Below are positions 8,672 through 18,269 of a stretch of 64,000 bases of DNA, piece after piece. The notes under the pieces were generated by a model. The model was given only the letters and a program-made list of their open reading frames with translations, did no database searches and was not told the DNA's origin. Location: positions 868,001 to 932,000 of the forward strand of contig CAVQBC010000008.1 in the NCBI GenBank assembly GCA_963710665.1, in the 5' to 3' direction. A program made the position numbers and the translations under genes. Origin of the DNA: CAVQBC01 sp963710665 (lineage in GTDB: Bacteria > Actinomycetota > Thermoleophilia > Solirubrobacterales > Solirubrobacteraceae). How positions within the stretch are numbered: the first letter of the stretch is position 1; every line of letters starts with the position of its first letter.

Positions 8672-10051
8672 GTCCCGCTCCGCTCGGCCGGGCGCGCGGC
8701 GGCGGCCACCAGCCGCGTGGCGACCTCGGGGGTGGTGGCCCAGTGCGTGTGCACGTAGCTCGCGTGCACCCCGGCCTCGACGTGACCTTCGGGATGCTCG
8801 TCACCGCGCGCGTGCAGGTGCCACGCGGGCGCGCCCGCGCGGGCGGCGGGCTCGACCCGCGAGTAGTGGAACTCGTGGCCGCGCGTGGCGGTGCCCGCCG
8901 GCCAGGCGGGATGGTCGGTGGCCGCGACCGCCTCGCGGTAGCCGAGCCGCAGGCCGTCGGTCATGCGGGCCGAGACGGGGACGACGTCGCACATCGGCCG
9001 GCCGTCGAGCTCCGTGGCCAGGTAGAGCAGGCCGCCGCACTCGGCGAGGATCGGCCGCCCGCGGCGGGCGAAGGCGGCGATCTCCGCGCGCAGCGCCCAG
9101 TTGGCCGACAGCTCGGCGCCGAACGCCTCGGGGAATCCGCCGGCCAGCAGCAGCGCGCCGGTGCGGGGCGGCAGCTCCTCGTCGGCGAGCGGGTCGAAGG
9201 TCGCGAGCTCGGCGCCGGCGGCCTCGAGCAGCTCGAGGTTCTCCGTGTAGTGGAAGGAGAAGGCGGGGCCGCCCGCCACCGCGATCCGCGCCCGGAGGCG
9301 ACTCGGCCCACCCGACCCGGACGACGGGCGGATCCGGACGCCACGGCTCGCCGTGCAGCTCCGGCACGCGGCGGGCGAGCGCGAGCACGGCGTCGAGGTC
9401 GCAGCCCGCCGCGACCGCCGCGGCGAGCGTCGCGATCGCCTCGCGGGCCCGGGGCTCGCGCTCGGCCACGGGGACGAGGCCGAGGTGGCGCTCGGGCGTC
9501 GCGATCGCCTCCTCGCGCGGCAGCGCGCCGAGCACCGGGACCTCCAGCGGGGCGAGCGCCTCGCGCAGCAGCTCCACGTGCCAGGGGCTGCCGACGCGGT
9601 TGAGGATGACCCCGGCGACGTCGACGTCGGGGTCGAACGTCGCGTACCCGTGCACGATCGCCGCCACCGAGCGCGCCATCGCGGCGGCGTCGACCACCAG
9701 CACGATCGGCGCGCGCAGCAGCTTGGCGACGTGCGCGGTCGAGGCCAGCTCGCCGCGCCCGGAGGCGCCGTCGAAGAGCCCCATGACGCCCTCGACGATC
9801 GCCACCTCGGCGCCGGCGCTGCCGTGGCGGAACAGCGGCGCGATCAGCTCCGGGCCGCTGAGGAACGCGTCGAGGTTGCGCCCCGGCCGGCCGCTGGCGA
9901 GCGCGTGGTAGCTGGGGTCGATGAAGTCCGGGCCGACCTTGAAGCCGGTGGCGCGCACCCCGCGCGCCGCCAGCGCCGCCAGCAGCCCGACGGCCACGGT
10001 CGTCTTGCCCGCGCCCGAGCTGGTGCCGGCGATCACGAGGCGCGGGATCAC
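8668..10051 (-). pseudogene. cobB: cobyrinic acid a,c-diamide synthase, frame broken by a one-base surplus
   Basis: GTG start at 10051. The N-terminal ATP-dependent synthetase domain is complete: LVIAGTSSGAGKTTVAVGLL (P-loop), FKVGPDFIDPSYH, VEGVMGLFDG. The frame shifts between about 9315 and 9286: VRVG is read in one frame and RIAVAGGPAFSFHYTENLEL in another. The glutaminase domain then continues with LLLAGGFPEAF, the nucleophile Cys in LAECGGLLYL, and a C-terminal HGHEFHYS-like region. Removing one base would give 460 aa, the usual length. CobB amidates side chains a and c using glutamine and ATP. Error versus real lesion cannot be decided from sequence alone. Confidence 0.85.
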
Positions 10052-10203
10052 GCGGCGCCCTCCCAGACGTCGTCGGAGACCGGGCGCCGCGCGGCCGCGC
10101 GCCCGGTCATCCGCGTGCCGCGGGGCGCGTCGGCGGCGACGCCGTCGCCCGCGCGCACCGCGGGCACCGGCGCGCCGTCGGGGATCACGAGGACCGCTAC
10201 CAC
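10048..10203 (-). CDS. 51-codon ORF exactly filling the cobO-cobB gap, unknown function
   Basis: GTG at 10203 lies inside the last codons of cobO (GTGGTAG) and the TGA at 10048-10050 overlaps the GTG of cobB. The product would be VVAVLVIPDGAPVPAVRAG..., ending SDDVWEGAA; there are no transmembrane helices. The 145-base gap would be unusual in an operon where nearly every junction is a 4-base overlap, and this frame closes it with the same coupling at both ends. That supports translation but not a function. It could be a degraded gene or a coupling ORF; no family was recognised. Confidence 0.45.
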   Translation of the reverse strand: MVAVLVIPDGAPVPAVRAGDGVAADAPRGTRMTGRAAARRPVSDDVWEGAA

Positions 10204-10790
10204 TCGATCCCCTGCTGGGCGCGGATGCCCTCGTCCATCGGGTGCTTGACCTTGACGACCTCGCTGACCAGGTCGGCGACCTCGAGGAGCTCCGGCGGCG
10301 CGTCGCGTCCCGTCACCACCACGTGCTGGAAGCCGGGGCGGTCGCGCAGGGTCGCCGCGACCTCGGCGGGGTCGACCCAGCCGTACTTCATCGGGTAGGT
10401 GAGCTCGTCGAGCAGGATGAACTCGTAGCGCTCGTCGGCGATGAACCGGCGCACGCCCTCCCAGCCCGCGCGGGCGAGGTCCGCCGAGTGCTCGAGATCG
10501 CGGCTGATCCAGGTCCACCCGTCGCCCATCTTCTCCCAATCGATGCCGCCGAGCTCGCGCGCGGCCTTCTCCTCGCCGACCTTCCACTTGCTCGACTTCA
10601 TGAACTGGAACACCGCGCACCGGTAGCCGCGCGCCCATGAGCGCATGAGCATCCCGAACGCGCTCGTGGACTTGCCCTTCCCGTGCCCGGTGACCACGAT
10701 CACCAGCGGCCGGTCGCGCGGCTTGCGGCGCTTGGGCTCCTCGCTGCCCGCGTCGTCCGGCGTGTGGGGGACGTCGACCAGGTCGCTCAT
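10197..10790 (-). CDS. cobO: cob(I)yrinic acid a,c-diamide adenosyltransferase
   Basis: 197 aa CobO/BtuR-type corrinoid adenosyltransferase, attaching the 5'-deoxyadenosyl upper ligand. Seen: a charged N-terminus, modified P-loop TGHGKGKSTS at about 34-43, FQFMKSSKWKVGE, the Walker B-like ILLDELTYPMKYG, and VVVTGRDAPPEL. Length and motifs are standard. The ATG overlaps the stop of chlID (ATGA). Confidence 0.95.
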   Translation of the reverse strand: MSDLVDVPHTPDDAGSEEPKRRKPRDRPLVIVVTGHGKGKSTSAFGMLMRSWARGYRCAVFQFMKSSKWKVGEEKAARELGGIDWEKMGDGWTWISRDLEHSADLARAGWEGVRRFIADERYEFILLDELTYPMKYGWVDPAEVAATLRDRPGFQHVVVTGRDAPPELLEVADLVSEVVKVKHPMDEGIRAQQGIEW

Positions 10791-12784
10791 GCGGCCCTCC
10801 TCGGGCGCTCGGGGGTCGGTTGCAGGCGCGCCAGCGGGAGCAGCGGCGCACCGGCCGCGCGGGCGATCTCGGCGGCCAGGCCGAGGCGCACCGGGCCCTC
10901 CTCGCCGTCGAAGACGACGACGCCGTCGGCGGTGCGGGCCAGTGCCGCCGCGGCGTCGCGGGCGGCCGCGCGCCCGGCCGCGCCGCCGCTCGCGCGCCCG
11001 TCGGTCACGGCGAGGACGAGCGCGCGGCGCTCGGGGTCGCGGCGGCGCTCGGCGCTCACGAGCGCCTCCGCCCGCGCGAGCCCGGCGGCCAGCGGCGTGC
11101 CGCCGCCGGTCACGAGGGCCTCGAGCGTCGCGGCGGCGCGCTCGACGCTGCCGGTGGGCGGGAGCGCGACCTCGGCGACCGTGCCGCGGAAGGTCACGAG
11201 CGCGACGCGGTCCCGCCGCCGGTAGGCGTCCAGCAGCAGGCCGAGGACGGCGCCCTTGACCGCGGCCATCCGCCGGCGCGCACCCATCGAGCCGCTGGCG
11301 TCGACGCAGAAGACGACGAGGTTGCCCTCGCGGCCGGCGCGGACGTGCTCGCGCAGGTCGGCGGTCGCGAGCGCCGCGCCGCCGTTCCCGGCGCGGCGGC
11401 GGGCGGCGGCGCGCAGGGTGGCCGCGATCGCGAGGTCGGCCGGCGCGGCGGCCGCCGGGCGGCTGTCGATCGGCTCGCCGTGCGGGCCGGTGGCGCGGCT
11501 GCGGCGGCCGGCGGCGCCGCGCCCGGTGCCGGCGAGGCGCAGGTCGGGGGCGGGGGAGGGGGCGCCGGGCTTCTCGCGGCGCTCGGGGGCGATGCCGCCC
11601 CGCTCCCGCTCGTCGCCGGACGGTGGCCGCTCCGCGCCCTCGGGTGCCGGGCCGGCCGGGGCGGGGCCGGCCTCGGCGCGGGCGCCGGCCGGCTCCGTGG
11701 CCGGCTCGGGGGCCGGCGGCCGGCCGTTCCCGCCGCCGCCGTCCGGACCGGGCCCGTCGTCGCCGTCGCGGGACTCCTCGAGCGCCTCGTCGAGCTCGTC
11801 CGGCGTGAGGCCCGGCGCCTCCAGCGGCCCGCGCCGCCGGCGGTGGGCGAGGGCGAGCAGCGCCGCGCGGCGGACGTGGTCCTCGGCCACGGCGTCGCCG
11901 CCGTCGAGCGCCGCGAGCGCCCGCGCCGTGCGGGCGCTCACGATGTCGGCGCGCAGCCCGTCCACGCCGAGCCGCGCGCATATCTGCGCGACCAGCAGCA
12001 GCATCCGGTCGTCCAGCGCCACGTCGTCCAGGCGCTCCCGCGCCCGGGCGACGCGCGCGGCCAGCTCGGCCTCCTCGGCGGCGAAGCGGCCGCGGAAGCC
12101 CGCGGGGTCGGCGTCGAACGCGAGCCGGCGGCGGACGATCTCGACCCGCTCGGCGGCGTCGCCCGTCCCCGCGACCTCGACGCTCAGCCCGAAGCGGTCG
12201 AGCAGCTGCGGGCGCAGCTCGCCCTCCTCGGGGTTCATCGTGCCCACGAGCAGGAAGCGCGCCGGGTGCGAGGCGCTGACCCCGTCGCGCTCCACGTGCG
12301 CGCGCCCCATCGCGGCGGCGTCGAGCAGCACGTCGACCAGGTGGTCGGGCAGGAGGTTGACCTCGTCGGCGTAGAGGATCCCCCGGTGCGCGGCCGCGAG
12401 CAGGCCGGGGTCGAAGGTCGCCGCGCCGTCGCGGAGCGCGCGGTCGAGGTCGAGCGTGCCGAGCAGCCGGTCGGCGGTCGCGCCGATCGGCAGCTCGACG
12501 AGCGCGACCGGGCGCTCCACCACCGTGGCCGTGGCGGGGTCGTGCGGGCCGTCCGGGCAGCCGGGGCCGTCGGCCTCGGGATCGGCGGCGAAGCGGCAGC
12601 CCGCCACCGTCCGCACGGGCGGCAGCAGCGGTGCGAGGCCGCGCACCGCGGTGGACTTCGCCGTCCCGCGCTCGCCGCGCACCAGCACGCCGCCGATGCG
12701 CGGGTCGACCGCGCACGCCAGCAGCGCCTCGGACAGCGCCTCCTGGCCGACGAGCGCCGTGAACGGGTACGTGTGAGCGCTCAT
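10787..12784 (-). CDS. ChlI-ChlD fused chelatase subunit (AAA+ and VWA), partner of CobN
   Basis: 665 aa. The N-terminal AAA+ ATPase (about 1-310) has Walker A GERGTAKST (37-45), Walker B GILYADEVNLL and GTMNPEEGELRPQLLDRF. A long Pro/Glu/Arg-rich linker (about 330-445) joins it to a VWA domain (about 485-665) with the MIDAS motif DASGSMG (495-501) and a later VTDGRASGG. This is the fused Mg-chelatase-like subunit that in many actinobacteria replaces CobS and CobT and powers CobN. No photosynthesis gene is nearby, so cobalt rather than magnesium chelation is inferred. ATGA overlaps join it to cobN and cobO. Confidence 0.9.
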   Translation of the reverse strand: MSAHTYPFTALVGQEALSEALLACAVDPRIGGVLVRGERGTAKSTAVRGLAPLLPPVRTVAGCRFAADPEADGPGCPDGPHDPATATVVERPVALVELPIGATADRLLGTLDLDRALRDGAATFDPGLLAAAHRGILYADEVNLLPDHLVDVLLDAAAMGRAHVERDGVSASHPARFLLVGTMNPEEGELRPQLLDRFGLSVEVAGTGDAAERVEIVRRRLAFDADPAGFRGRFAAEEAELAARVARARERLDDVALDDRMLLLVAQICARLGVDGLRADIVSARTARALAALDGGDAVAEDHVRRAALLALAHRRRRGPLEAPGLTPDELDEALEESRDGDDGPGPDGGGGNGRPPAPEPATEPAGARAEAGPAPAGPAPEGAERPPSGDERERGGIAPERREKPGAPSPAPDLRLAGTGRGAAGRRSRATGPHGEPIDSRPAAAAPADLAIAATLRAAARRRAGNGGAALATADLREHVRAGREGNLVVFCVDASGSMGARRRMAAVKGAVLGLLLDAYRRRDRVALVTFRGTVAEVALPPTGSVERAAATLEALVTGGGTPLAAGLARAEALVSAERRRDPERRALVLAVTDGRASGGAAGRAAARDAAAALARTADGVVVFDGEEGPVRLGLAAEIARAAGAPLLPLARLQPTPERPRRAA

Positions 12785-15700
12785 CCTCGCGACCCCCGCG
12801 AGATCGACGAAGTCGATCTCGCCGAAGCCGGCGCAGCCGGCGCTGCCTCCTCGAGCTCGCCGTCCGCCCGCAGGTAGGCCTCCCGCAGCGCCTCGATGGT
12901 CTCGGCCTCCGGCGCCTCCCACAGCCCGCGGTCCGCGGCCTCCAGCAGCCGCTCGGAGATCGCCCGCAGCGCCCACGGGTTCGAGGCGCGCATGAACTCC
13001 GCGACATCCTCGTCGAGCACGTACTTCGCGGTCAGCGTCTCGTACATCCAGTCCTCCACGACCCCCGTGGTGGCGTCGTAGCCGAACAGGTAGTCGACGG
13101 TGGCCGAGAGCTCGAAGGCGCCCTTGTAGCCGTGGCGGATCATCGAGGCGATCCAGCGGGGGTTGGCGACCCGGGCGCGGAACACGCGCCGCGACTCCTC
13201 GGCCAGCGAGCGCGCGTGCACGCGCTCCGGGTCGGCGCTGTCGCCGATCATCGCCTGCGGGTCGCGCCCGGCGAGGTGACGGACGTAGGCGACCATCCCG
13301 CCGTGCTCGGCGTAGTAGTCGCTCGAGTCGAGGAGGTCGTGCTCGCGCGAGTCGACGTTCTTGACCGCGACGTCGATGCGGGCGAAGTGCTCGCGCATCG
13401 CCGCGCGCGCGGGGACACCGTCGAGCCCGCGGCCGTAGGCGTGGCCGCCCCACACCTCGTAGACCTCGGCGAGGTCGGCGTCGTCGCGCCACGTGCGCGT
13501 CTCGAGCAGCGGCAGGAGCCCCGTCCCGTACGCGCCCGGCTTGGCCCCGAACACGCGCGTGGTCGCGCGCCGCCAGGCGGCGTCCTCGCCCAGCTCGGCG
13601 AGCAGGCGATCGCGGTCGGCCAGCGCGTGCTTGCGGACGAAGTTGCGCTCCGGCGGCTCGTCGAGCCCCGCCACGAGCGTCACCGCGTCGTCGAGGAGCG
13701 TGATCAGCCCGGGGAAGGCGTCGCGGAAGAAGCCCGAGATGCGCACCGCGACGTCGATCCGCGGGCGCCCGAGCTCGTCGAGCCCGATGGGCTCGAGCCC
13801 GGTGACCCGGAGCGTCTCGGGGTGCCAGACGGGCCGCACGCCGAGGAGCGCGAGGATCTCCCCGGCGTCGTCGCCGTGGGTGCGCATCGCGGCCGTGCCC
13901 CACACCACGATCCCGACCGTCTCGGGGTACGCGCCGTCCTCCGCCACATGACGGCGAACGAGCGCCTCGGCGAGCCGCGCGCCGACGTCGTAGGCGAGGT
14001 CGGAGGGGAGCGCCCTGGGGTCGACGGAGTAGAGGTTGCGACCGGTCGGCAGGACGTCGACGCGCCCGCGCGTGGGGGAGCCCGACGGGCCCGCCGGGAC
14101 GTGCGCGCCGCGGAGCCCCGCGAGCAGGTTGGGCACCTCGTCGGCGGTGCGCAGCAGCCGCGGCACGACCTCCGCGCCCGCGAAGCGCAGGGCACTCGCG
14201 ACGCCGGCGTCCGCGCGGCCCAGCACCGCCTCGCACACCCGCTCGGCGGCGTCGGGCTCGAACGCCTCGGCGCGGAACGCCGCCATCAGCGCGGCCTGGG
14301 CGTCCTGCAGGCGGTCGAGCAGCTCGCCGGCCCCGCGCCCCGGGCCGGGGAAGCGGTCGAGCAGCTCGGGCGGGGCGCCGTCCGCCGCGGCCCCCGGGTC
14401 GGCCGCGAGCCCCGGCTCGTCGAGGCCGAACGCCGCGCCGATCGCCCGCCGCAGCCCGGGGACCCGCTCGCCGGCGCCGAGGCGCAGGATCGCCGCCAGC
14501 AGCCCGTCGAACTGCTCGGCGTCCGGCACCCGGCCGAGGATGTGCAGCCCGTCGCGCACCTGCAGGTCCTTGATCTCGCACAGGTAGCCGTCGACGTGCT
14601 GGATCAGCTCACCGAACTCCTCCGGCGCCGGCTGCTCGGCGTCCTCGAGGCCGAGGTCGCGGTGCAGCTCGGCCTCGTGGAGCAGCGACCAGACGCGGTG
14701 CGCGAGCGCCGGCAGCTTCGGCGGGTCGAGCGCCTCGCAGCGCGCGTACTCGTCGAGCAGCTGCTCGAGCTGGGCGAGCTCGTCGTAGGTCTCCGCGCGC
14801 ATCATCGGCGGCACCAGATGATCGATCACCACGGCGTGGGCGCGCCGCTTGGCCTGCACGCCCTCGCCGGGGTCGTTGACCACGAAGGGATAGAAGAGCG
14901 GCACGTCCGCGAGCGCCGCGTCGGGCGCGCAGCTCTCGCCGAGCCCGAGCCCCTTGCCCGGCAGCCACTCGAGCGTGCCGTGCTTGCCGAGGTGCACGAT
15001 CGCGTCGGCGCCGAACTCCGCCCGCAGCCAGCGGTACGCCGCGAGGTAGTGGTGGGCGGGCGGCAGCTGGGGGTCGTGGTAGATGGCGACCGGGTTCTCC
15101 CCGTAGCCGCGCGGCGGCTGGATGGCGACGAAGACGTTGCCGAGCCGCAGGCCGGCGATGACGAAGTCGCCGTCGTCGACGTACCACTCGCCCGGAGGCG
15201 GGCCCCACGTCTCGCACACCGCGTCGCGCAGCGCCTGCGGCAGCGTCGCGAACCACGCCTCGTAGTCCGCGACGGGCAGCCGCGCCTCGGCGCCCGCGAG
15301 CTGGGCGTCGGTGAGGAACTCGTGGTCGTGGCCGCCGGCGGCCACGAGCGCGTGGATCAGCGCGTCGCCGCCGTCGAAGTCGTGGCGCACGTCGTAGCCG
15401 GCCTCGGCCAGGGCGTCGAGCAGCACCATCGCCGAGGCGGGCGTGTCGAGCCCGACCGCGTTGCCGATCCGGCCGTGCTTGGTGGGGAAGCTCGAGAGCA
15501 CGATCGCGATCCGGGCCTCGGCCGGCTCGAGCCGCCGCAGGCGCGCATGGTTGACCGCCAGCCCGGCGAGGCGCGCGCAGCGCTCGCGGTCCGGCGCGTA
15601 GTGCAGTACCGGGCTGCCGACCGCGGCCATGCCGTCGAGCGGCTCCTTGTAGCTCACCGGCACGCCGACGATGCGCCCGTCGAACTCCGGGATGGCGACC

Positions 15701-16602
15701 TGCATCGCGGCGTCGAGCGGCGTGAGGCCGGCGTCGCTCGCCGCCCAGCGCGCGCGGCTCGTCGTCACGCACAGCGCCTGCACGACCGGGACGCCGAGGC
15801 CGGCCAGGGCGTCCGCGCGCCACTCGCTCCAGTGCCCGTGGCCCTCCACCGCCCCGTCGGCGCCCGTCGCGCCGCCGGACGCCAGCACCGTGGTGACGAG
15901 CGCGTCCACGCGCCCGTCGAGCAGCTCGAGCGCGGGCACGCGCCCGTCGGCATCCGGGCGCAGCGAGTAGGCCCACACGCACAGCGGGTCGGCGCCGGCG
16001 CCGGCGATCGCCTCCGCCAGCGCGTCCACGAACGCGGTGTTGCCCGTGACGCGATGCGAGCGGTAGAAGACCAGACCGACCGTCGGCCGGCCGGGATCGT
16101 GGTCCGCGAGCGCCTCGTCGAGCTCGACGTCGCCGCGGCCCGGGGCGTAGACGCCGAGCTCCGGCAGCGCCTGCGGCGGCGCGAACCCGTGCCCGGCGAG
16201 CAGCAGCGTGTCGGCGAGGAAGCGCAGCAGGTTCGCGGTGTTCTCGACGCCGCCGTGGCGGAGGTACTCGAACGCCTGCCCGAGCGTCCCCGCCGGCGCC
16301 AGCGACAGCTCGGCCAGCTCGGCGTCGGGCTCGGCCTCGCCGCCCATCAGCAGCAGCGCCACGGAGTCGCGCGCGCAGCGCTCGCGCAGGGCGGCGACGC
16401 CCTCCGGCCACGCGCGCCGCCCGCCGAGCAGGCGGACCACCACCACGCGCGCGCCCGCGAGCAGGTCGTCGAGGAACGCGTCGACGTCGGTCACGCCGTA
16501 CGGGTTCGCGCAGCGGACCGGCGCGAAGCCGCCGGGGAGCGTGCGCACCGCGTGCGCGGCGGCGAGGATCTCGGTGTCGGCGGTGGTCAGCAGGACGAGC
16601 AC
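12781..16602 (-). CDS. cobN: cobaltochelatase catalytic subunit CobN
   Basis: 1273 aa, full length for CobN/ChlH-type chelatases. Seen: MLVLLTTADTEILAAAHAVR, GLVFYRSHRVTGNTAFVDAL, the HLGKHGTLEWLPGKGLGLG motif (chelatase H-subunit core), and the C-terminal WIASMIRHGYKGAFELSATV followed by the terminal Asn-Pro-Trp-Ala-Leu segment. CobN inserts Co2+ into hydrogenobyrinic acid a,c-diamide with ATP hydrolysis by its AAA+/VWA partner, here the downstream fused gene. The stop overlaps that gene by ATGA. Coexistence with CbiX raises the question of which chelatase acts on the corrin. Confidence 0.95.
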   Translation of the reverse strand: MLVLLTTADTEILAAAHAVRTLPGGFAPVRCANPYGVTDVDAFLDDLLAGARVVVVRLLGGRRAWPEGVAALRERCARDSVALLLMGGEAEPDAELAELSLAPAGTLGQAFEYLRHGGVENTANLLRFLADTLLLAGHGFAPPQALPELGVYAPGRGDVELDEALADHDPGRPTVGLVFYRSHRVTGNTAFVDALAEAIAGAGADPLCVWAYSLRPDADGRVPALELLDGRVDALVTTVLASGGATGADGAVEGHGHWSEWRADALAGLGVPVVQALCVTTSRARWAASDAGLTPLDAAMQVAIPEFDGRIVGVPVSYKEPLDGMAAVGSPVLHYAPDRERCARLAGLAVNHARLRRLEPAEARIAIVLSSFPTKHGRIGNAVGLDTPASAMVLLDALAEAGYDVRHDFDGGDALIHALVAAGGHDHEFLTDAQLAGAEARLPVADYEAWFATLPQALRDAVCETWGPPPGEWYVDDGDFVIAGLRLGNVFVAIQPPRGYGENPVAIYHDPQLPPAHHYLAAYRWLRAEFGADAIVHLGKHGTLEWLPGKGLGLGESCAPDAALADVPLFYPFVVNDPGEGVQAKRRAHAVVIDHLVPPMMRAETYDELAQLEQLLDEYARCEALDPPKLPALAHRVWSLLHEAELHRDLGLEDAEQPAPEEFGELIQHVDGYLCEIKDLQVRDGLHILGRVPDAEQFDGLLAAILRLGAGERVPGLRRAIGAAFGLDEPGLAADPGAAADGAPPELLDRFPGPGRGAGELLDRLQDAQAALMAAFRAEAFEPDAAERVCEAVLGRADAGVASALRFAGAEVVPRLLRTADEVPNLLAGLRGAHVPAGPSGSPTRGRVDVLPTGRNLYSVDPRALPSDLAYDVGARLAEALVRRHVAEDGAYPETVGIVVWGTAAMRTHGDDAGEILALLGVRPVWHPETLRVTGLEPIGLDELGRPRIDVAVRISGFFRDAFPGLITLLDDAVTLVAGLDEPPERNFVRKHALADRDRLLAELGEDAAWRRATTRVFGAKPGAYGTGLLPLLETRTWRDDADLAEVYEVWGGHAYGRGLDGVPARAAMREHFARIDVAVKNVDSREHDLLDSSDYYAEHGGMVAYVRHLAGRDPQAMIGDSADPERVHARSLAEESRRVFRARVANPRWIASMIRHGYKGAFELSATVDYLFGYDATTGVVEDWMYETLTAKYVLDEDVAEFMRASNPWALRAISERLLEAADRGLWEAPEAETIEALREAYLRADGELEEAAPAAPASARSTSSISRGSRG

Positions 16603-16605
16603 GGC

Positions 16606-18147
16606 TCAGGTCTCCTCGCCCGCGGCCGCCATGAGCGGCCCGGCCCCGACGACCGGCAGCCCGGCCGGCGCGCCGCCCTCGATCAGCGCCAGCAGGGCGG
16701 CGGTGTCGGCGTGCTCCTCGATCAGGTCGCCGAGGCGGTCGAGGTGGCGCTCGCGCACCGCCGCGAACGGCGCCGTGCCCGGCACCCAGGTCCGCCCGCG
16801 CCGTCGGGCCACCCACGCCAGCAGGCCGCGGCGCACCTCGTCGCCCTCCAGCAGCCCGTGCCACGACGTCCCGAGCACGGCCCCCGCGACGCAGCCCTCG
16901 CCGGCGGCGGTGCCGTCGTCGATCAGCGGCTCGCCGCCGTGGCGCGCCGGGTGCCCGTGGCGGATCTCGTACCCGCGCGCGGGCGCGCCGCCGGCCAGCG
17001 GCACCGTGCCCCCGGCGTGGCGGAGCAGCTTCTCGCCCGCGAAGGTGGTCTCCACCGGCAGCAGGCCGAGGCCCGCGACCCGCCCGCGGCGGCTCTCGAC
17101 CTCGTCGTCGATCCGCTCTCCGAGCATCTCGTAGCCGCCGCACACCGCGAGGATCGGGTCGCCGCCGCGGGCGCGGCGCTGGAGCGCCGCGGCCAGCCCG
17201 CTCTCGCGCAGCCGCTCGAGGTCCTCGACGGTGGCCTTGGTACCCGGCACGAGCACGAGGTCGGCGCGCTCGACGTCCGCAGGCGAGCGCGTGAAGCGCA
17301 CGCTCACCCCCGGCTCGGCGGCCAGCGCGTCGACGTCGGTGAAGTTGCTCATCCAGCGCAGCCGCAGCACGGCGACCTCGAGCGTCTCGCCGCCCGCGGG
17401 CGCGGCCGCCTCGGGCCGCGGCGCCTCGAGCGCCAGCGAGTCCTCGACGTCCAGCCACAGGCCGTCCAGCCAGGGCAGCACGCCGAGCGTCGGCCGGCCG
17501 GTCAGCGCCCGCAGCTGCTCGAGGCCGGGCGCGAGGATCGTGTGGTCGCCGCGGAACTTGTTGATGAGGAACCCGGCCACGTGCGCCTGGTCGGCCGGCT
17601 CCAGCAGCGCGAGGTTGCCGTACAGCGCGGCGAACACCCCGCCGCGGTCGATGTCGCCCACCACCAGCACCGGCAGGCCGGCCGCGCGCGCGAGCCCGAG
17701 GTTGGCGAGGTCGGCGGCGCGCAGGTTGATCTCCGCCGGGCTGCCGGCGCCCTCGCAGATCACGACGTCGTAGCGGGCGCGGAGGTCCTCGAGCGCCGCC
17801 AGCACGGCCTCGCGCAGCGCCGGCTTGAGCTCCTGGTAGCTGCGCGCGTCGGCGTCCGCGTACGGGCGGCCCATCAGCATCACCTGGCTGTGGCGCTCGC
17901 CCGAGGGCTTGATCAGCACGGGGTTCATGGCCGCCTCGGGCGGAGCGCCGGCCGCGGCGGCCTGGAGCGCCTGCGCGCGGCCGATCTCCGCGCCCGTCGG
18001 CGTGACCGCGGAGTTCAGCGCCATGTTCTGCGCCTTGAACGGCGCGACGCGCACGCCGCGCCGAGCCAGCCAGCGGCACAGCCCCGCGGTCACGAGGCTC
18101 TTCCCGGCATCGGACCCGGTCCCGCACACGAGCAGCGCGCCGGTCAT
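16606..18147 (-). CDS. cobQ: adenosylcobyric acid synthase (glutamine-hydrolysing)
   Basis: 513 aa CobQ/CbiP that amidates the b, d, e and g side chains. Seen: LLVCGTGSDAGKSLVTAGLC (P-loop-like), FKAQNMALNSAVTPTG, GAGSPAEINLR, GDIDRGGVFAA, then a glutaminase domain with the nucleophile Cys in ILAVCGGYEMLG and a C-terminal GTSWHGLLEGD. It is the first recognised enzyme gene behind the riboswitch. No Shine-Dalgarno sequence precedes its ATG (CGCGCGGCCG); a 25-codon ORF with a strong one ends 13 bases upstream, so expression probably depends on re-initiation. Confidence 0.95.
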   Translation of the reverse strand: MTGALLVCGTGSDAGKSLVTAGLCRWLARRGVRVAPFKAQNMALNSAVTPTGAEIGRAQALQAAAAGAPPEAAMNPVLIKPSGERHSQVMLMGRPYADADARSYQELKPALREAVLAALEDLRARYDVVICEGAGSPAEINLRAADLANLGLARAAGLPVLVVGDIDRGGVFAALYGNLALLEPADQAHVAGFLINKFRGDHTILAPGLEQLRALTGRPTLGVLPWLDGLWLDVEDSLALEAPRPEAAAPAGGETLEVAVLRLRWMSNFTDVDALAAEPGVSVRFTRSPADVERADLVLVPGTKATVEDLERLRESGLAAALQRRARGGDPILAVCGGYEMLGERIDDEVESRRGRVAGLGLLPVETTFAGEKLLRHAGGTVPLAGGAPARGYEIRHGHPARHGGEPLIDDGTAAGEGCVAGAVLGTSWHGLLEGDEVRRGLLAWVARRRGRTWVPGTAPFAAVRERHLDRLGDLIEEHADTAALLALIEGGAPAGLPVVGAGPLMAAAGEET

Positions 18148-18160
18148 CGGCCGCGCGGCG

Positions 18161-18238
18161 CTAGCGGATCGCGTCCCGGAGGAGGGCGAGCGGGGGCCAG
18201 GCGCCGGGGAGGCCGTCGGGGGCTGCTGAGGTGTTCAC
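18161..18238 (-). CDS. 25-codon ORF between the cobalamin riboswitch and cobQ (leader peptide candidate)
   Basis: GTG at 18238 is preceded by an excellent ribosome site (GGGAGG, 5 bases spacing). The product is about 25 aa (MNTSAAPDGLPGAW...LLRDAIR), stop TAG at 18161-18163, 13 bases before the cobQ ATG. cobQ itself has no visible ribosome site. The simplest reading is that the riboswitch controls this ribosome site and cobQ is translated by coupling. The peptide resembles no family I recognise; it could also be the remnant of a longer gene. Confidence 0.5.
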   Translation of the reverse strand: MNTSAAPDGLPGAWPPLALLRDAIR

Positions 18239-18269
18239 TTGGACCTCCCGGGATTGCGCGTCCCGTCCG

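Noticed and set aside
10787..12784. Magnesium chelatase for chlorophyll synthesis
   Set aside because: No photosynthesis genes are near; it is coupled to cobN and cobO in a riboswitch-controlled B12 operon.
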